Shown piece after piece: positions 1-7,631 of a stretch of DNA of 64,000 nucleotides (positions within the stretch are counted from its first letter, which is position 1; each line of letters starts with the position of its first letter). A program made the translations under genes and the position numbers. The notes under the pieces were generated by a model. It worked only from the letters and a program-made list of their open reading frames with translations. It had not been told where the DNA came from and did no database searches. This DNA is from Natrinema halophilum (GTDB taxonomy: Archaea > Halobacteriota > Halobacteria > Halobacteriales > Natrialbaceae): NCBI RefSeq assembly GCF_013402815.2, contig NZ_CP084880.1, positions 186,001 through 250,000 on the forward strand. The letters are read 5' to 3'.

Positions 1-906
1 CAGCCCTTCGACTTTCGACTCAAGTTCGTCGACGAACGATTCGGCGATCGACTCATGAACGAACAGTCTCTTGATGGCGAGGCAAGCCTGGCCATTGTTA
101 AAGAATCGCCCCACCGAAGCCGCTCGGACTGCGTCATCAAACTCAGCGTCTTCGCAGACGATCATCGGATCTGACCCGCCCAGCTCGAGGGTGACTGGCT
201 TTAACGTACTTGCTGCAGATCGCATAACGGTTCGTCCAGCGTCGGTCGACCCGGTGAATCCGACTTTCTTGATGTCATCATGCTCTACGATCGCGTTTCC
301 GACAGTACTTCCATCGCCAGTGACGATGTTGATTGCTCCGGCCGGTAGCCCAGCTGATTCCATCAGCTCCGTTACGCGGATAGTCGTGAGTGGAGTCGTC
401 GATGCTGGCTTTATTACCATTGTATTCCCGGCAGCAAGTCCCGGAGCGATCTTATTTCCAAAGAGGGATATAGGGAAGTTCCACGGAGTGATGCCACCAC
501 AGACACCGTATGGTTCTTTTACGACGATTCCTGTTTCCCCGTGGGCAAGCGAGGTCTGTTCTCCCCGAATATCACGCGCGAGCCCAGCATTGTACCGCAG
601 TGTCCGGATAAACTGCTGTAATTCAAGCTTCGATTCGCGGACTGGTTTTCCCTGCTCTTTCGTAAGGAGAACGGCCAGATCATCAATTTCAGATTCGATG
701 CGGTCGGCTGCCGCTGAGAGCGTAGCACCTCGATCGATTGCATCGGTCTCGGACCACTCTTCGAACGTATCCCACGCTGCTTCGACAGCGGTATCGACGT
801 CTTCCACCGTTCCTTTCGGGGTAGTGTCAACAATTTCTTCCGTCGCTGGATTTACTACAGAGATCGTACTGTCTCTATCACTCACTACGCTGCCATTGAT
901 CAACAT
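1..906 (-). CDS. NAD(P)-dependent aldehyde dehydrogenase, 3' end off the window
   Basis: Oxidises an aldehyde to the carboxylic acid with NAD(P)+ in the cytoplasm. The frame opens at ATG 906 and stays open for 302 codons to the left edge, so about a third of a usual 460-480 aa enzyme is missing. Visible family marks are the PWNFP segment that binds the cofactor, the general-base Glu241 in VTLELGGSDP and the nucleophile Cys275 in NGQACLA. It is the last visible gene of the minus-strand set, 99 bp after the ComA-like gene. Substrate class cannot be read from sequence. In this context a semialdehyde or a sulfo-aldehyde is plausible, but that is inference. A long plus-strand reading frame over the same bases is antisense and not a gene. 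Confidence 0.93.
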   Translation of the reverse strand, partial: MLINGSVVSDRDSTISVVNPATEEIVDTTPKGTVEDVDTAVEAAWDTFEEWSETDAIDRGATLSAAADRIESEIDDLAVLLTKEQGKPVRESKLELQQFIRTLRYNAGLARDIRGEQTSLAHGETGIVVKEPYGVCGGITPWNFPISLFGNKIAPGLAAGNTMVIKPASTTPLTTIRVTELMESAGLPAGAINIVTGDGSTVGNAIVEHDDIKKVGFTGSTDAGRTVMRSAASTLKPVTLELGGSDPMIVCEDAEFDDAVRAASVGRFFNNGQACLAIKRLFVHESIAESFVDELESKVEGL

Positions 907-1005
907 ATAGCAAGAAAAACGAACTAAGCCGTCTTATAGGTTATGGTTGGTATCGATAAAACTGATCTGTGAGATATGATGGAGGGTCCTACAGGGCGGA
1001 CTTAC

Positions 1006-1821
1006 TCACAGAGAGTGTGGGCCGATACCACGGCGCTGTTGTTCGATTAGCAAAACATGGTTCGGATTGACGTTCCCGAGATTTACATCCGTACCAATAT
1101 TCTCGACAAACCAACCGGATACCTCCATCACTTCAGCAAAACTCCCCAATGGCACTTCGAAGAGGACTTTTTCTTTTCCAACTGTGTCAAGAATTGTGTG
1201 GATCTTTTCTACGTACCCATCGTCAACCGACTCGTTCCGTCCGGAAATCGCCGATTCAACCTCTTCCATCTCGTAAATCACAATATCAGCACCGGCGTCG
1301 AGACAGGCAGTCATTTCGTCGATGACGGCATCCGATTTGAGGCTTTCACCATCCGTTTCGGAAGCCTTTTTTCCAATCTCTGCATGGACGTGAAGTCCAT
1401 TTCTTGCGGCGTCAGCGATCAAATCTGTCTTTTTCTCGATCGTCATATCGATCGCTGTCGAAGAGACTTCCACACCTGGACAGCCTGCGGCTGTAACGGC
1501 CTCGAAGAACTCCGCTTCTTGCCCATCAGCGACGGCAGCCTCGAGGAAATTGCCGCCAGTAAACGCGATGATATCGTTCTGATCGAGCAACGCAAGTTTT
1601 TCCGACATTACGTCTGGTTGTTGGAACGGAAACGATGACCAGACGATCTTGTACCAGTCGATCCACTCGCCAGCTACCTCGATTAAATCTTCCAGTCCGT
1701 TTTTTCCACCGACGTTAAACGGGCCATCCCCGATCACCATCGTCAACCCAGTTTGTCGTGGTTTCGTTTCCCGCTCGTCTATCATGAAGTCAAAACGGCT
1801 ATCTAGACTATGTTCTGCCAT
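1006..1821 (-). CDS. ComA-like phosphosulfolactate synthase family protein (paralog 1)
   Basis: A 271-aa protein of the PSL synthase family (PF02679), a TIM barrel whose characterised member in methanogens adds sulfite to phosphoenolpyruvate, the first step of coenzyme M synthesis. Family blocks visible in order are GLTMVI (about 26), the DWYK stretch (about 54), GVEVSSTAIDM, EIGKK (about 150), DAGADIVIYEMEEVE, VLFEVP, DVNLGNVNP and the C-terminal EQQRRG. Where paralog 2 and, as I recall, the methanogen enzyme have RGLT, this copy has TGLT, so a conserved basic residue is lost. A TATA box at 1844-1853 lies 27 bp from ATG 1821, giving a leaderless transcript. Haloarchaea are not known to use coenzyme M. 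The TauE exporter, CoA-ester enzymes and second paralog nearby suggest a role in organosulfur metabolism (inference). Confidence 0.88.
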   Translation of the reverse strand: MAEHSLDSRFDFMIDERETKPRQTGLTMVIGDGPFNVGGKNGLEDLIEVAGEWIDWYKIVWSSFPFQQPDVMSEKLALLDQNDIIAFTGGNFLEAAVADGQEAEFFEAVTAAGCPGVEVSSTAIDMTIEKKTDLIADAARNGLHVHAEIGKKASETDGESLKSDAVIDEMTACLDAGADIVIYEMEEVESAISGRNESVDDGYVEKIHTILDTVGKEKVLFEVPLGSFAEVMEVSGWFVENIGTDVNLGNVNPNHVLLIEQQRRGIGPHSL

Positions 1822-1843
1822 AGTAATCCATCAAACCACATTT

Positions 1844-1853
1844 ACTTATATCT
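1844..1853 (-). promoter_or_regulatory. TATA box of the ComA-like gene 1
   Basis: On the minus strand this reads AGATATAAGT, centred about 27 bp before ATG 1821. The spacing fits a haloarchaeal leaderless promoter and supports that start codon. Confidence 0.6.
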
Positions 1854-1922
1854 AACTCTAAGGTACACCTGTTCGGGTTGGCTTGCCTGGTCGTTTTCGA
1901 GTGTTGCTCATACCGCTGGCCG

Positions 1923-2909
1923 TTAGACGTGTGGCAAAACCTCGTCTCCGAGCAGTCGGAGTGACTCCATCGTTCGTTCGTGGGAGAGACCTGGCCACTG
2001 CGTTCGAAAGAGGACGTGGTCGACATCGAGGGTGTCCTGGTATCGCTCGAGTTCTGAACAGATATCGGCTGGTGTTCCAATCAGGAAGCGATCGTCTGAG
2101 AGTGCCTGAAACTGCTGACTCAGTTCTGATTCGTCTGCCATCGATTTGTTTTGGCCCCAGTCCACGTACTTTTTGTACCGTGGTGCAAGGTACTCTTTGG
2201 CTACTTGTTCAGCTTCTTCCGTCGTCGATGCTACGAACGCTTCTCGAATAATCGAGACAGAGGCATCCGCTCCATACTCTTCGCACGTCGGTTGGTACGT
2301 CGACGACACGAGCTCGGCCGTTTCAGTAAGCGTCGAGTGCGGGCCAACGATCCATGTATCTCCGATGCGTGCTGCGCGCTCGACAGCCGGTTGTGAGTGA
2401 GCGGCAACCCATATCGGTACTGGCTGTTCAGATTGTGAGTGGAGCGATACATCGTCCACCGTGATGTGCTCACCATCGAACGAGACCGATTCGTTCGTCC
2501 ACAGCTGCTTGATTACCGCTATCCCCTCCTCAAGTCGTTTCGACCGTTGTGCTTTCGGGATAGAGAAACTTTGAAATTCGACGTCGCGGTAGCCAGCGCC
2601 GACACCGAGAACGACGTCGTCGGCCAGGGCCGAGAGCGTGGCAACGTTTTCAGCGACCTGAATGGGGTGATGGAGTGGGAGCAAAAGCACAGCAGGGCCA
2701 ACCGTCATCGATCCGGCGATGCTCGTCAATCGGGAGAGCAACGGAATCGGCTGGAGATACGCGTAGTCGGCAAGGTAGTGTTGCCCGGTCGTGAGCATGT
2801 CGAAATCCATCTCCTGGGCGACACGGGTCTGATCGGCTACCTCCTGAAATAGCGTCGAGAGATTCGTGCGTGGTGGTGCGTGGTTGAGGAGGTATAGTCC
2901 AAAGCGCAT
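1923..2909 (-). CDS. LLM-class flavin/F420-dependent oxidoreductase
   Basis: A 328-aa luciferase-like monooxygenase family protein (TIM barrel, FMN or F420). Family features include the N-terminal RFGLYLLNH strand, TTGQHYLADY, GPAVLLLPLHHPIQVAENVATL, VVLGVGAGYR and the PVPIWVAAHSQPAVERAAR segment. ATG 2909 is preferred over an upstream TTG at 2918 because a TATA-like run (CTTATCTTTT) lies about 27 bp before it. It sits between tauE-like and comA-like genes on the same strand with gaps of about 100 bp. LLM enzymes include alkanesulfonate monooxygenases (SsuD) as well as F420 dehydrogenases and reductases. In a locus with a sulfite-exporter family protein a desulfonating or C-oxidising role is conceivable, but the sequence alone does not decide it. 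Confidence 0.88.
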   Translation of the reverse strand: MRFGLYLLNHAPPRTNLSTLFQEVADQTRVAQEMDFDMLTTGQHYLADYAYLQPIPLLSRLTSIAGSMTVGPAVLLLPLHHPIQVAENVATLSALADDVVLGVGAGYRDVEFQSFSIPKAQRSKRLEEGIAVIKQLWTNESVSFDGEHITVDDVSLHSQSEQPVPIWVAAHSQPAVERAARIGDTWIVGPHSTLTETAELVSSTYQPTCEEYGADASVSIIREAFVASTTEEAEQVAKEYLAPRYKKYVDWGQNKSMADESELSQQFQALSDDRFLIGTPADICSELERYQDTLDVDHVLFRTQWPGLSHERTMESLRLLGDEVLPHV

Positions 2910-3032
2910 AGGTAACAATTCACAGCAGCGAAAAGATAAGCGTTTATGTTAGGTTTCGACTTGCGGAACGATTTGAAATACGGAGGCCTGACGATACACC
3001 GGGGCCGGTACTACGCGCAATACCAATTTCTG

Positions 3033-3791
3033 TCACAATATCGCATTGGATAGCATCCGGAGAGCGATCAACGCCAAGAACACCTCGACTAATTTCTCGA
3101 ACGTTCGCTGAGGGATGTACGGTCGAACTCTTGAGCCGAGGGGGATGCCGATCGCAACTGGGACACAAAAGATCGCCCCTAGAACGACTTCTTCGAGACC
3201 GAGTTGGTTGGCGGCACGTAATGCACCGAATCGGATCGTATGCAACAGGCCGAACCACGTCACAAGGACGCCTGTGAACACTCGTTTTTCGACCTTTTGC
3301 GCGTGCATATAGGTGATCATTGGCGGGCCGGGCATATTGACGCTCGTTAGAAATCCGCTGACGCCACCAGTGAATATGCTCGCGCCTCGCGTCGTGGCGT
3401 ATCGGTCGACGTCTTTGCCGCTGTTGATGTATAGAAGATATGCAAGCACGTACAGCGAAACAATAACGTACAGGACGTCCACGTCGGAAATCGTGAAAAT
3501 GAGAACACCGACGAGCGTGCCAGCGATGAGAGAGACACCCAACCAGCGTTGCTGCCGAAGTATCTCAAACGGGATGCCTACTTCCATGATGAGGATCATA
3601 TTGCTAAGCCAGATCGGCACGATGAACGCTGTAATCGCGAGATGCGGCGGAAATATCTGGATGAGAATGGGAATCGCAACGAGCCCGATTCCGAACGAGA
3701 GAACACCCTTGACGAACGCTGCGAGCAGAATGCCCGTGAGTGCTAGCAACAGTGAGTAGGTGAGTTCAATCCCCAGAACGGACTCAATCAT
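3033..3791 (-). CDS. TauE/SafE family anion exporter
   Basis: A 252-aa integral membrane protein of the TauE/SafE (DUF81, PF01925) family, with about eight hydrophobic segments and the repeated glycine-rich half-motifs LLAAFVKGVLSFGIGLVAIP and GASIFTGGVSGFLTSVNMPG. Family members export sulfite, sulfoacetate or related anions when organosulfonates are degraded. ATG 3791 overlaps the last 8 bases of the CoA-transferase gene, showing translational coupling. An in-frame extension further upstream would run into that gene and is unlikely. Coupling to the CoA transferase is the main reason to suspect that the pathway releases sulfite. Confidence 0.87.
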   Translation of the reverse strand: MIESVLGIELTYSLLLALTGILLAAFVKGVLSFGIGLVAIPILIQIFPPHLAITAFIVPIWLSNMILIMEVGIPFEILRQQRWLGVSLIAGTLVGVLIFTISDVDVLYVIVSLYVLAYLLYINSGKDVDRYATTRGASIFTGGVSGFLTSVNMPGPPMITYMHAQKVEKRVFTGVLVTWFGLLHTIRFGALRAANQLGLEEVVLGAIFCVPVAIGIPLGSRVRPYIPQRTFEKLVEVFLALIALRMLSNAIL

Positions 3792-5037
3792 CGTTACGGA
3801 TGTCGATCGCACCGCTGTCCTGTAGTTCCGTGATATCGTTTTCGTCGAACCCCATCTCAGCCAAGACTTCTTCAGTGTGTTCTCCAAGGAATGGGGCGCG
3901 CCGAGAGACCGAACTCGGCGTCTTCGAAAAGTTGATCGGGCTTCCAGCGATCATGACTTCCTCACCTGTGTCTGCGTGTTCCACTTCGGGAAGCATGTTA
4001 TTTGCCTTGAAGTGGGGGTCGTCGACGATGTCTTCGACGGTATACACCGGCCCACACGGTACGTCGTCTCCTAACATCTCGAATAGTTCCCTCTTCGAGA
4101 ATTGTTCGGTCCACGAACTAATGATTGGACGGAGCGTATCCTTGTTTTCCAGCCGGTCTGCCTTCTCGGGATACTGCTCGGCCAAGTCAGGACGGTCCAT
4201 GTATTCGCAAAGCGAACGCCACTGGCCGTTGGTGATCGCTGTAATGACGATGTATCCGTCAGTTGTCGGGAACCGATCGTAGGGAAACAGAAGCGGATGA
4301 GAATTCCCCTGAGGGCCGGGTGTATCGCCGCCTACCGAGTATTGATGGACGATCCGTTCAGTCAGCGATAGGACTCCATCGACCATCGCAGTGTCCACGT
4401 ACTGGCCCTCGCCAGTCCGTTCACGATGATGGAGGGCCGATAGGATCCCGACGAGCGTGAGTACCGCTGGGAAGATGTCTCCGATACCAGGACCTGCCTT
4501 CAGTGGGCCGGTTTCTTCGGTACCAGTGATGCTCATGATACCACCCATGGCCTGTGCGATTAGATCGAACGCCGGTTGATCTGCATATGGGGTATCAGTA
4601 ACTCGTGGGTCACCGAACCCCCGAATGGAGGCGTATATTAGCTCTGGGTTGATTTCAGAGAGCCTCTCGTAGGAAAGTCCCAGACCGTCCATCGTTCCCA
4701 CGGTGAAGTTCTCTATCAGGATATCGGCGTCTTCGACGAGTAGTTTGAACACCTCTTTGCCTTCTTCCGTCTTCAGGTTCAGTACGACGCTGCGTTTGTT
4801 TCTGTTGACGCTATTGAAGTATCCGCCGTACGCCTCATCCGGCTGGAGGTGAGGCGCGTTGTCCCGGACGAGATCCCCATCGGGAGATTCTATTTTGATC
4901 ACGTCTGCACCGAGATCACTGAGCGTCATTGTCGCGAACGGCCCTGCCATTACGTGTGTCATATCGATCACACGAAGGCCTGCGAGAGGTCCCGCGTCAC
5001 CGTTTTCCTTCTTCGTCTGTTCTGAGTTATCTACCAT
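3784..5037 (-). CDS. Class III CoA transferase (CaiB/BaiF family)
   Basis: A 417-aa family III acyl-CoA transferase, which moves CoA from one acyl thioester to a free acid. It starts with the classic GLRVIDMTHVMAGPFATMTL block, followed by DLGADVIKIE, NRNKRSVVLNL and ADILIENF. The catalytic Asp by alignment with formyl-CoA transferase is Asp187 in GIGDIFPA. The C-terminal part has VPCGPVYTVEDIVDDPHF and RRAPFLGEHTEEVL. It follows the MaoC gene by 102 bp and overlaps the TauE-family gene by 8 bp. Its likely role is to activate the pathway substrate as a CoA ester. Class III transferases are known in carnitine, mesaconate, oxalate and 3-sulfinopropionate metabolism, and specificity cannot be assigned here. 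Confidence 0.93.
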   Translation of the reverse strand: MVDNSEQTKKENGDAGPLAGLRVIDMTHVMAGPFATMTLSDLGADVIKIESPDGDLVRDNAPHLQPDEAYGGYFNSVNRNKRSVVLNLKTEEGKEVFKLLVEDADILIENFTVGTMDGLGLSYERLSEINPELIYASIRGFGDPRVTDTPYADQPAFDLIAQAMGGIMSITGTEETGPLKAGPGIGDIFPAVLTLVGILSALHHRERTGEGQYVDTAMVDGVLSLTERIVHQYSVGGDTPGPQGNSHPLLFPYDRFPTTDGYIVITAITNGQWRSLCEYMDRPDLAEQYPEKADRLENKDTLRPIISSWTEQFSKRELFEMLGDDVPCGPVYTVEDIVDDPHFKANNMLPEVEHADTGEEVMIAGSPINFSKTPSSVSRRAPFLGEHTEEVLAEMGFDENDITELQDSGAIDIRNDD

Positions 5038-5139
5038 TGGTCATCCAGTTGCTTGTATCTCCGTCTCTTCACCGTCTCCCGTGGACCAGAGTCGCTGTAG
5101 AGAGTGTCTTTCCATATTTTTCGCTGATCCACCGTCGGA

Positions 5140-5607
5140 TTACTTATCTCTCGTTGGGAGGTCTGCAGAGACGGTTCCAGAAATTACACGTTCGCCTTCC
5201 CCGTTTTCCATGACGAGGTCACAGGTGACACTCGCGTCATCATCGTCTACCGATGCGACTTCAGCATATCCAGTTAGATCGTCGCCGGGCCATGCGATTG
5301 CGTCGAACTGCGTCCGATAGTGAGTCACGGTCGAGAGACCGAGCCACTCGACGACGACGTTACTGAGAAATGCCGTGTTCAGCATTCCCATGGCGAATAC
5401 GTCGTCATATCCCTGTGATGTCGTGAAGTCGTGATCATAGTGAAGGGGGTTGAAATCACCAGAGGCACCGGCATATCGGACGAAGTCAGAGACCTTGATG
5501 TCGCTTATCTCCAGCATTGGACTGCGATCACCGACCTCGAGATCCTCGAAATACGTTTTCCCCGGCGATTCGCCTAGTGTTACGTCAGTTGAAGGTACGT
5601 GTGTCAT
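5140..5607 (-). CDS. MaoC-like (R)-specific enoyl-CoA hydratase, catalytic half
   Basis: A 155-aa hot-dog-fold MaoC dehydratase/hydratase. The hydratase-2 motif is complete: SGDFNPLHYD gives the catalytic Asp and His, and GYDDVFAMGMLNTAFLS forms the overhanging segment. It starts 3 bases after the preceding gene ends, so the two hot-dog proteins are almost certainly co-translated and form a heteromer in which this subunit supplies the active site. It should add or remove water on an enoyl-CoA made by the acyl-CoA dehydrogenase upstream. Confidence 0.9.
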   Translation of the reverse strand: MTHVPSTDVTLGESPGKTYFEDLEVGDRSPMLEISDIKVSDFVRYAGASGDFNPLHYDHDFTTSQGYDDVFAMGMLNTAFLSNVVVEWLGLSTVTHYRTQFDAIAWPGDDLTGYAEVASVDDDDASVTCDLVMENGEGERVISGTVSADLPTRDK

Positions 5608-5610
5608 ATT

Positions 5611-6075
5611 TCACTCCGTGATTATCCGCGTTTTTCTAGTGGTAACAACGGGCTCGCCATCTGCATCTTCGTACTCCGTCTTGAAGATCCCGAAGATGAG
5701 CTCGCCGTTCGATCCCTCTTTTGTGAAGGTTTCCTCGAGGCTACGTTTGGCGGTTAGTTGATCGCCCGCTTCCGGCTGGCGATGAATGTCGTACTCCTGG
5801 GCCCCATGGAGCGCAAGCTGTTCGTCGAAGAATTCGTCAGGCTCGTACGACGGGTGACGAGACCGTTCGAATCGGTACGTCTCTACGAACGTAAGGGGTG
5901 CTGGAATCGAAGAATACCCTTCTTCGGCGGCAGCCGCTTCATCTCTGAATATCTCGTGGTTGCTGTATATCGCATCAGCGAATTCCTCGATCTTGCCTGC
6001 CTCTACCGGGAACGTAAACTCCATCGGCGGCATCTCTTCAAGTTCAGCTAACTGCTCTTCTAACGCGTCTCCCAT
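5611..6075 (-). CDS. MaoC-family N-terminal-type (FAS1_DH) hydratase subunit
   Basis: A 154-aa hot-dog protein resembling the N-terminal dehydratase domain (PF13452) of double hot-dog hydratases: FTFPVEAGKIEEFADAI, PAPLTFVETYRF and a C-terminal strand KTRIITE. The GDxNPxH catalytic motif is absent, so it is probably the structural and substrate-binding half of a heteromeric hydratase with the adjacent gene. The TATA box AAAATTATAA at 6101-6110 is about 29 bp from ATG 6075, so this gene probably heads a transcript that includes the MaoC, CoA-transferase and TauE-family genes. Split pairs like this occur in mesaconyl-CoA and sterol side-chain hydratases. Confidence 0.82.
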   Translation of the reverse strand: MGDALEEQLAELEEMPPMEFTFPVEAGKIEEFADAIYSNHEIFRDEAAAAEEGYSSIPAPLTFVETYRFERSRHPSYEPDEFFDEQLALHGAQEYDIHRQPEAGDQLTAKRSLEETFTKEGSNGELIFGIFKTEYEDADGEPVVTTRKTRIITE

Positions 6076-6100
6076 ACTGGGGGAACAATCACGTTGCTAT

Positions 6101-6110
6101 TTATAATTTT
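6101..6110 (-). promoter_or_regulatory. TATA box of the hydratase-CoA transferase-exporter transcript
   Basis: AAAATTATAA on the minus strand, centred about 29 bp before ATG 6075, is consistent with leaderless initiation. The 220 bp between 6076 and 6295 hold no gene. Confidence 0.6.
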
Positions 6111-6295
6111 CGGTGGCTTACGTCAGTGACTAGTTCGTCTCCAGCCACGTCTCAGTCTCCCTGACGATTCATAGCGGAAAATTGTGTCACAGTTATCTAC
6201 GATACCGGAAGGACGACGGTGCCAAGACGGTTATCGAAGACTAGATAGTGGGCGATTAGAGGGGTGGGTGGTCCAACGGAGGCAATTCATCGCTG

Positions 6296-7468
6296 TCACT
6301 TGACTCCCTTTTCGAAGAGGCGGTCTGCGATAATGCGTTGTTGAATCTCGCTCGTCCCGTCGACGATTTTGAGTAGACGTGCATCCCGCCAGTACCGTTC
6401 GAGCGGATAATCTGTTGTGTACCCGTTCCCACCATGGATCTGGATACCTTCGCTGGTCACCTCTTCAGCCATCTCGCTGGCGTAGTATTTCGCCATCGCA
6501 GCTTCGTGGTCACACCGCGCTTCGAGATCTAACCGACCGTCTTCCGTCTGCTTTTTTCGTGCCACGTCGTGGGTCAACTGTCTCGCAGCTTCGATTTTCG
6601 TCGCCATCGTCGCTAGTTTGAAACGGATTGCCTGGAAGTTACCGATCTCCTCACCGAATTGCTCGCGTTCTTGTGCGTACGCAAGCGAGTCCTCGAGGGC
6701 ACCCCTCGCTAGCCCGATCCCGCGTGAAGCGACGTGAATGCGAGCCGGTTCGAAGAAGTTCATGATCTGGTAGAACCCTTTCCCTTCTTCTTCCCCGATG
6801 AGCTTGTTCTCAGGAACACGGACGTTGTCGAAATTCAACTCCCACGTATTCCATCCTTTGAACCCGATCGTGTCCAATTTCTGTCCGGACAGACCGTCGA
6901 CGTCGAATTCGCCTCTAGACTTGTCTACGAGAAATCCGGAAACGCCCTTGTGACCGCGACTCTGATCCCCTGTTCTTGCGTATACACAGATGAAATCGGA
7001 CAGTTTTGCTCCGGTACACCACATCTTCTGGCCATCGATAACGTACTCGTCGCCGTCTTTTTCAGCTGTTGTGGACAGTCCAGCGACGTCACTTCCGGCA
7101 CCTGATTCGGAAATACTGACGGCCTTGAACTTATCACCTGTAGCCATCTTCGGGAGGTACTCTTCTTTCTGTTCGTCCGTCGCTCCAGGAATGTACTGCC
7201 CTCGAGCGATCAGCGTGCCGACGCTCATCCACCCGCGGCACAATTCTTCGACGACGAGGGAATATGCCAGTGGGCCCATTCCGAGTCCGCCGTACTCTTC
7301 TGGAATCATGAGGCCGAAATACCCCATATCGCCCAGCTGGTCGATCAGTTCATCACTCATTCGTTCGCCTTTTGTATCGCGCTCGTTTGCCTCGGGAATG
7401 ACCTCGTTTTCGACGAAGTTTCGAGTCTCATTCCTCAGCATTTCTAGCTCGCTGTCAAGCTGCGTCAT
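6296..7468 (-). CDS. Acyl-CoA dehydrogenase family flavoprotein
   Basis: A 390-aa FAD enzyme with the usual three-part fold: helical N-terminus (IPEANERDTKG), FAD and substrate strands (AVSISESGAGSDVAGLSTTA, YVIDGQKMWCTGA), and a C-terminal helical domain with EGIQIHGGNGYTTDYPLERYWRDA. At the position that carries the catalytic Glu in medium- and short-chain enzymes it reads IVDGTSEIQ, with Asp instead. The start was moved from an upstream ATG at 7525 to 7468 because a TATA box at 7495-7504 sits 27-32 bp before it. Electrons would pass to EtfBA, encoded at 14.6-16.3 kb. A desulfinase-like reaction, as in 3-sulfinopropionyl-CoA metabolism, is an alternative to simple dehydrogenation. Confidence 0.92.
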   Translation of the reverse strand: MTQLDSELEMLRNETRNFVENEVIPEANERDTKGERMSDELIDQLGDMGYFGLMIPEEYGGLGMGPLAYSLVVEELCRGWMSVGTLIARGQYIPGATDEQKEEYLPKMATGDKFKAVSISESGAGSDVAGLSTTAEKDGDEYVIDGQKMWCTGAKLSDFICVYARTGDQSRGHKGVSGFLVDKSRGEFDVDGLSGQKLDTIGFKGWNTWELNFDNVRVPENKLIGEEEGKGFYQIMNFFEPARIHVASRGIGLARGALEDSLAYAQEREQFGEEIGNFQAIRFKLATMATKIEAARQLTHDVARKKQTEDGRLDLEARCDHEAAMAKYYASEMAEEVTSEGIQIHGGNGYTTDYPLERYWRDARLLKIVDGTSEIQQRIIADRLFEKGVK

Positions 7469-7494
7469 GGTACGTGTGACCGAATTAGCTCGGG

Positions 7495-7504
7495 GTATAT
7501 AATG
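7495..7504 (-). promoter_or_regulatory. TATA box of the acyl-CoA dehydrogenase gene
   Basis: CATTATATAC on the minus strand ends about 27 bp before ATG 7468. It would lie inside the coding region if the upstream ATG at 7525 were used, so it decides the start. Confidence 0.6.
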
Positions 7505-7583
7505 GTTTTGTTCAGACGAATTCATTTCTCTGGCTAACCGGCCGAGAGGGAGGCCCTAACAACCATTTCCGAATATGTGGCCG

Positions 7584-7598
7584 TTCCACAATATGGAA
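7584..7598. promoter_or_regulatory. IclR-type operator, copy 1 (iclR promoter)
   Basis: The palindrome TTCCACAATATGGAA lies directly before the TATA-like run AATATAATAT of the IclR gene, 34 bp from its ATG. It is in the divergent region shared with the acyl-CoA dehydrogenase promoter. Three more copies lie downstream of the regulator gene. Its position suggests autoregulation. Confidence 0.65.
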
Positions 7599-7631
7599 AA
7601 TATAATATGGTGCCGACCTCTAACCCATACT

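Noticed and set aside
71-910. Long plus-strand open frame of 279 codons
   Set aside because: It runs antisense to the aldehyde dehydrogenase, whose catalytic motifs are clear. The plus translation is Ser/Thr-rich without family pattern and is a codon-bias shadow.
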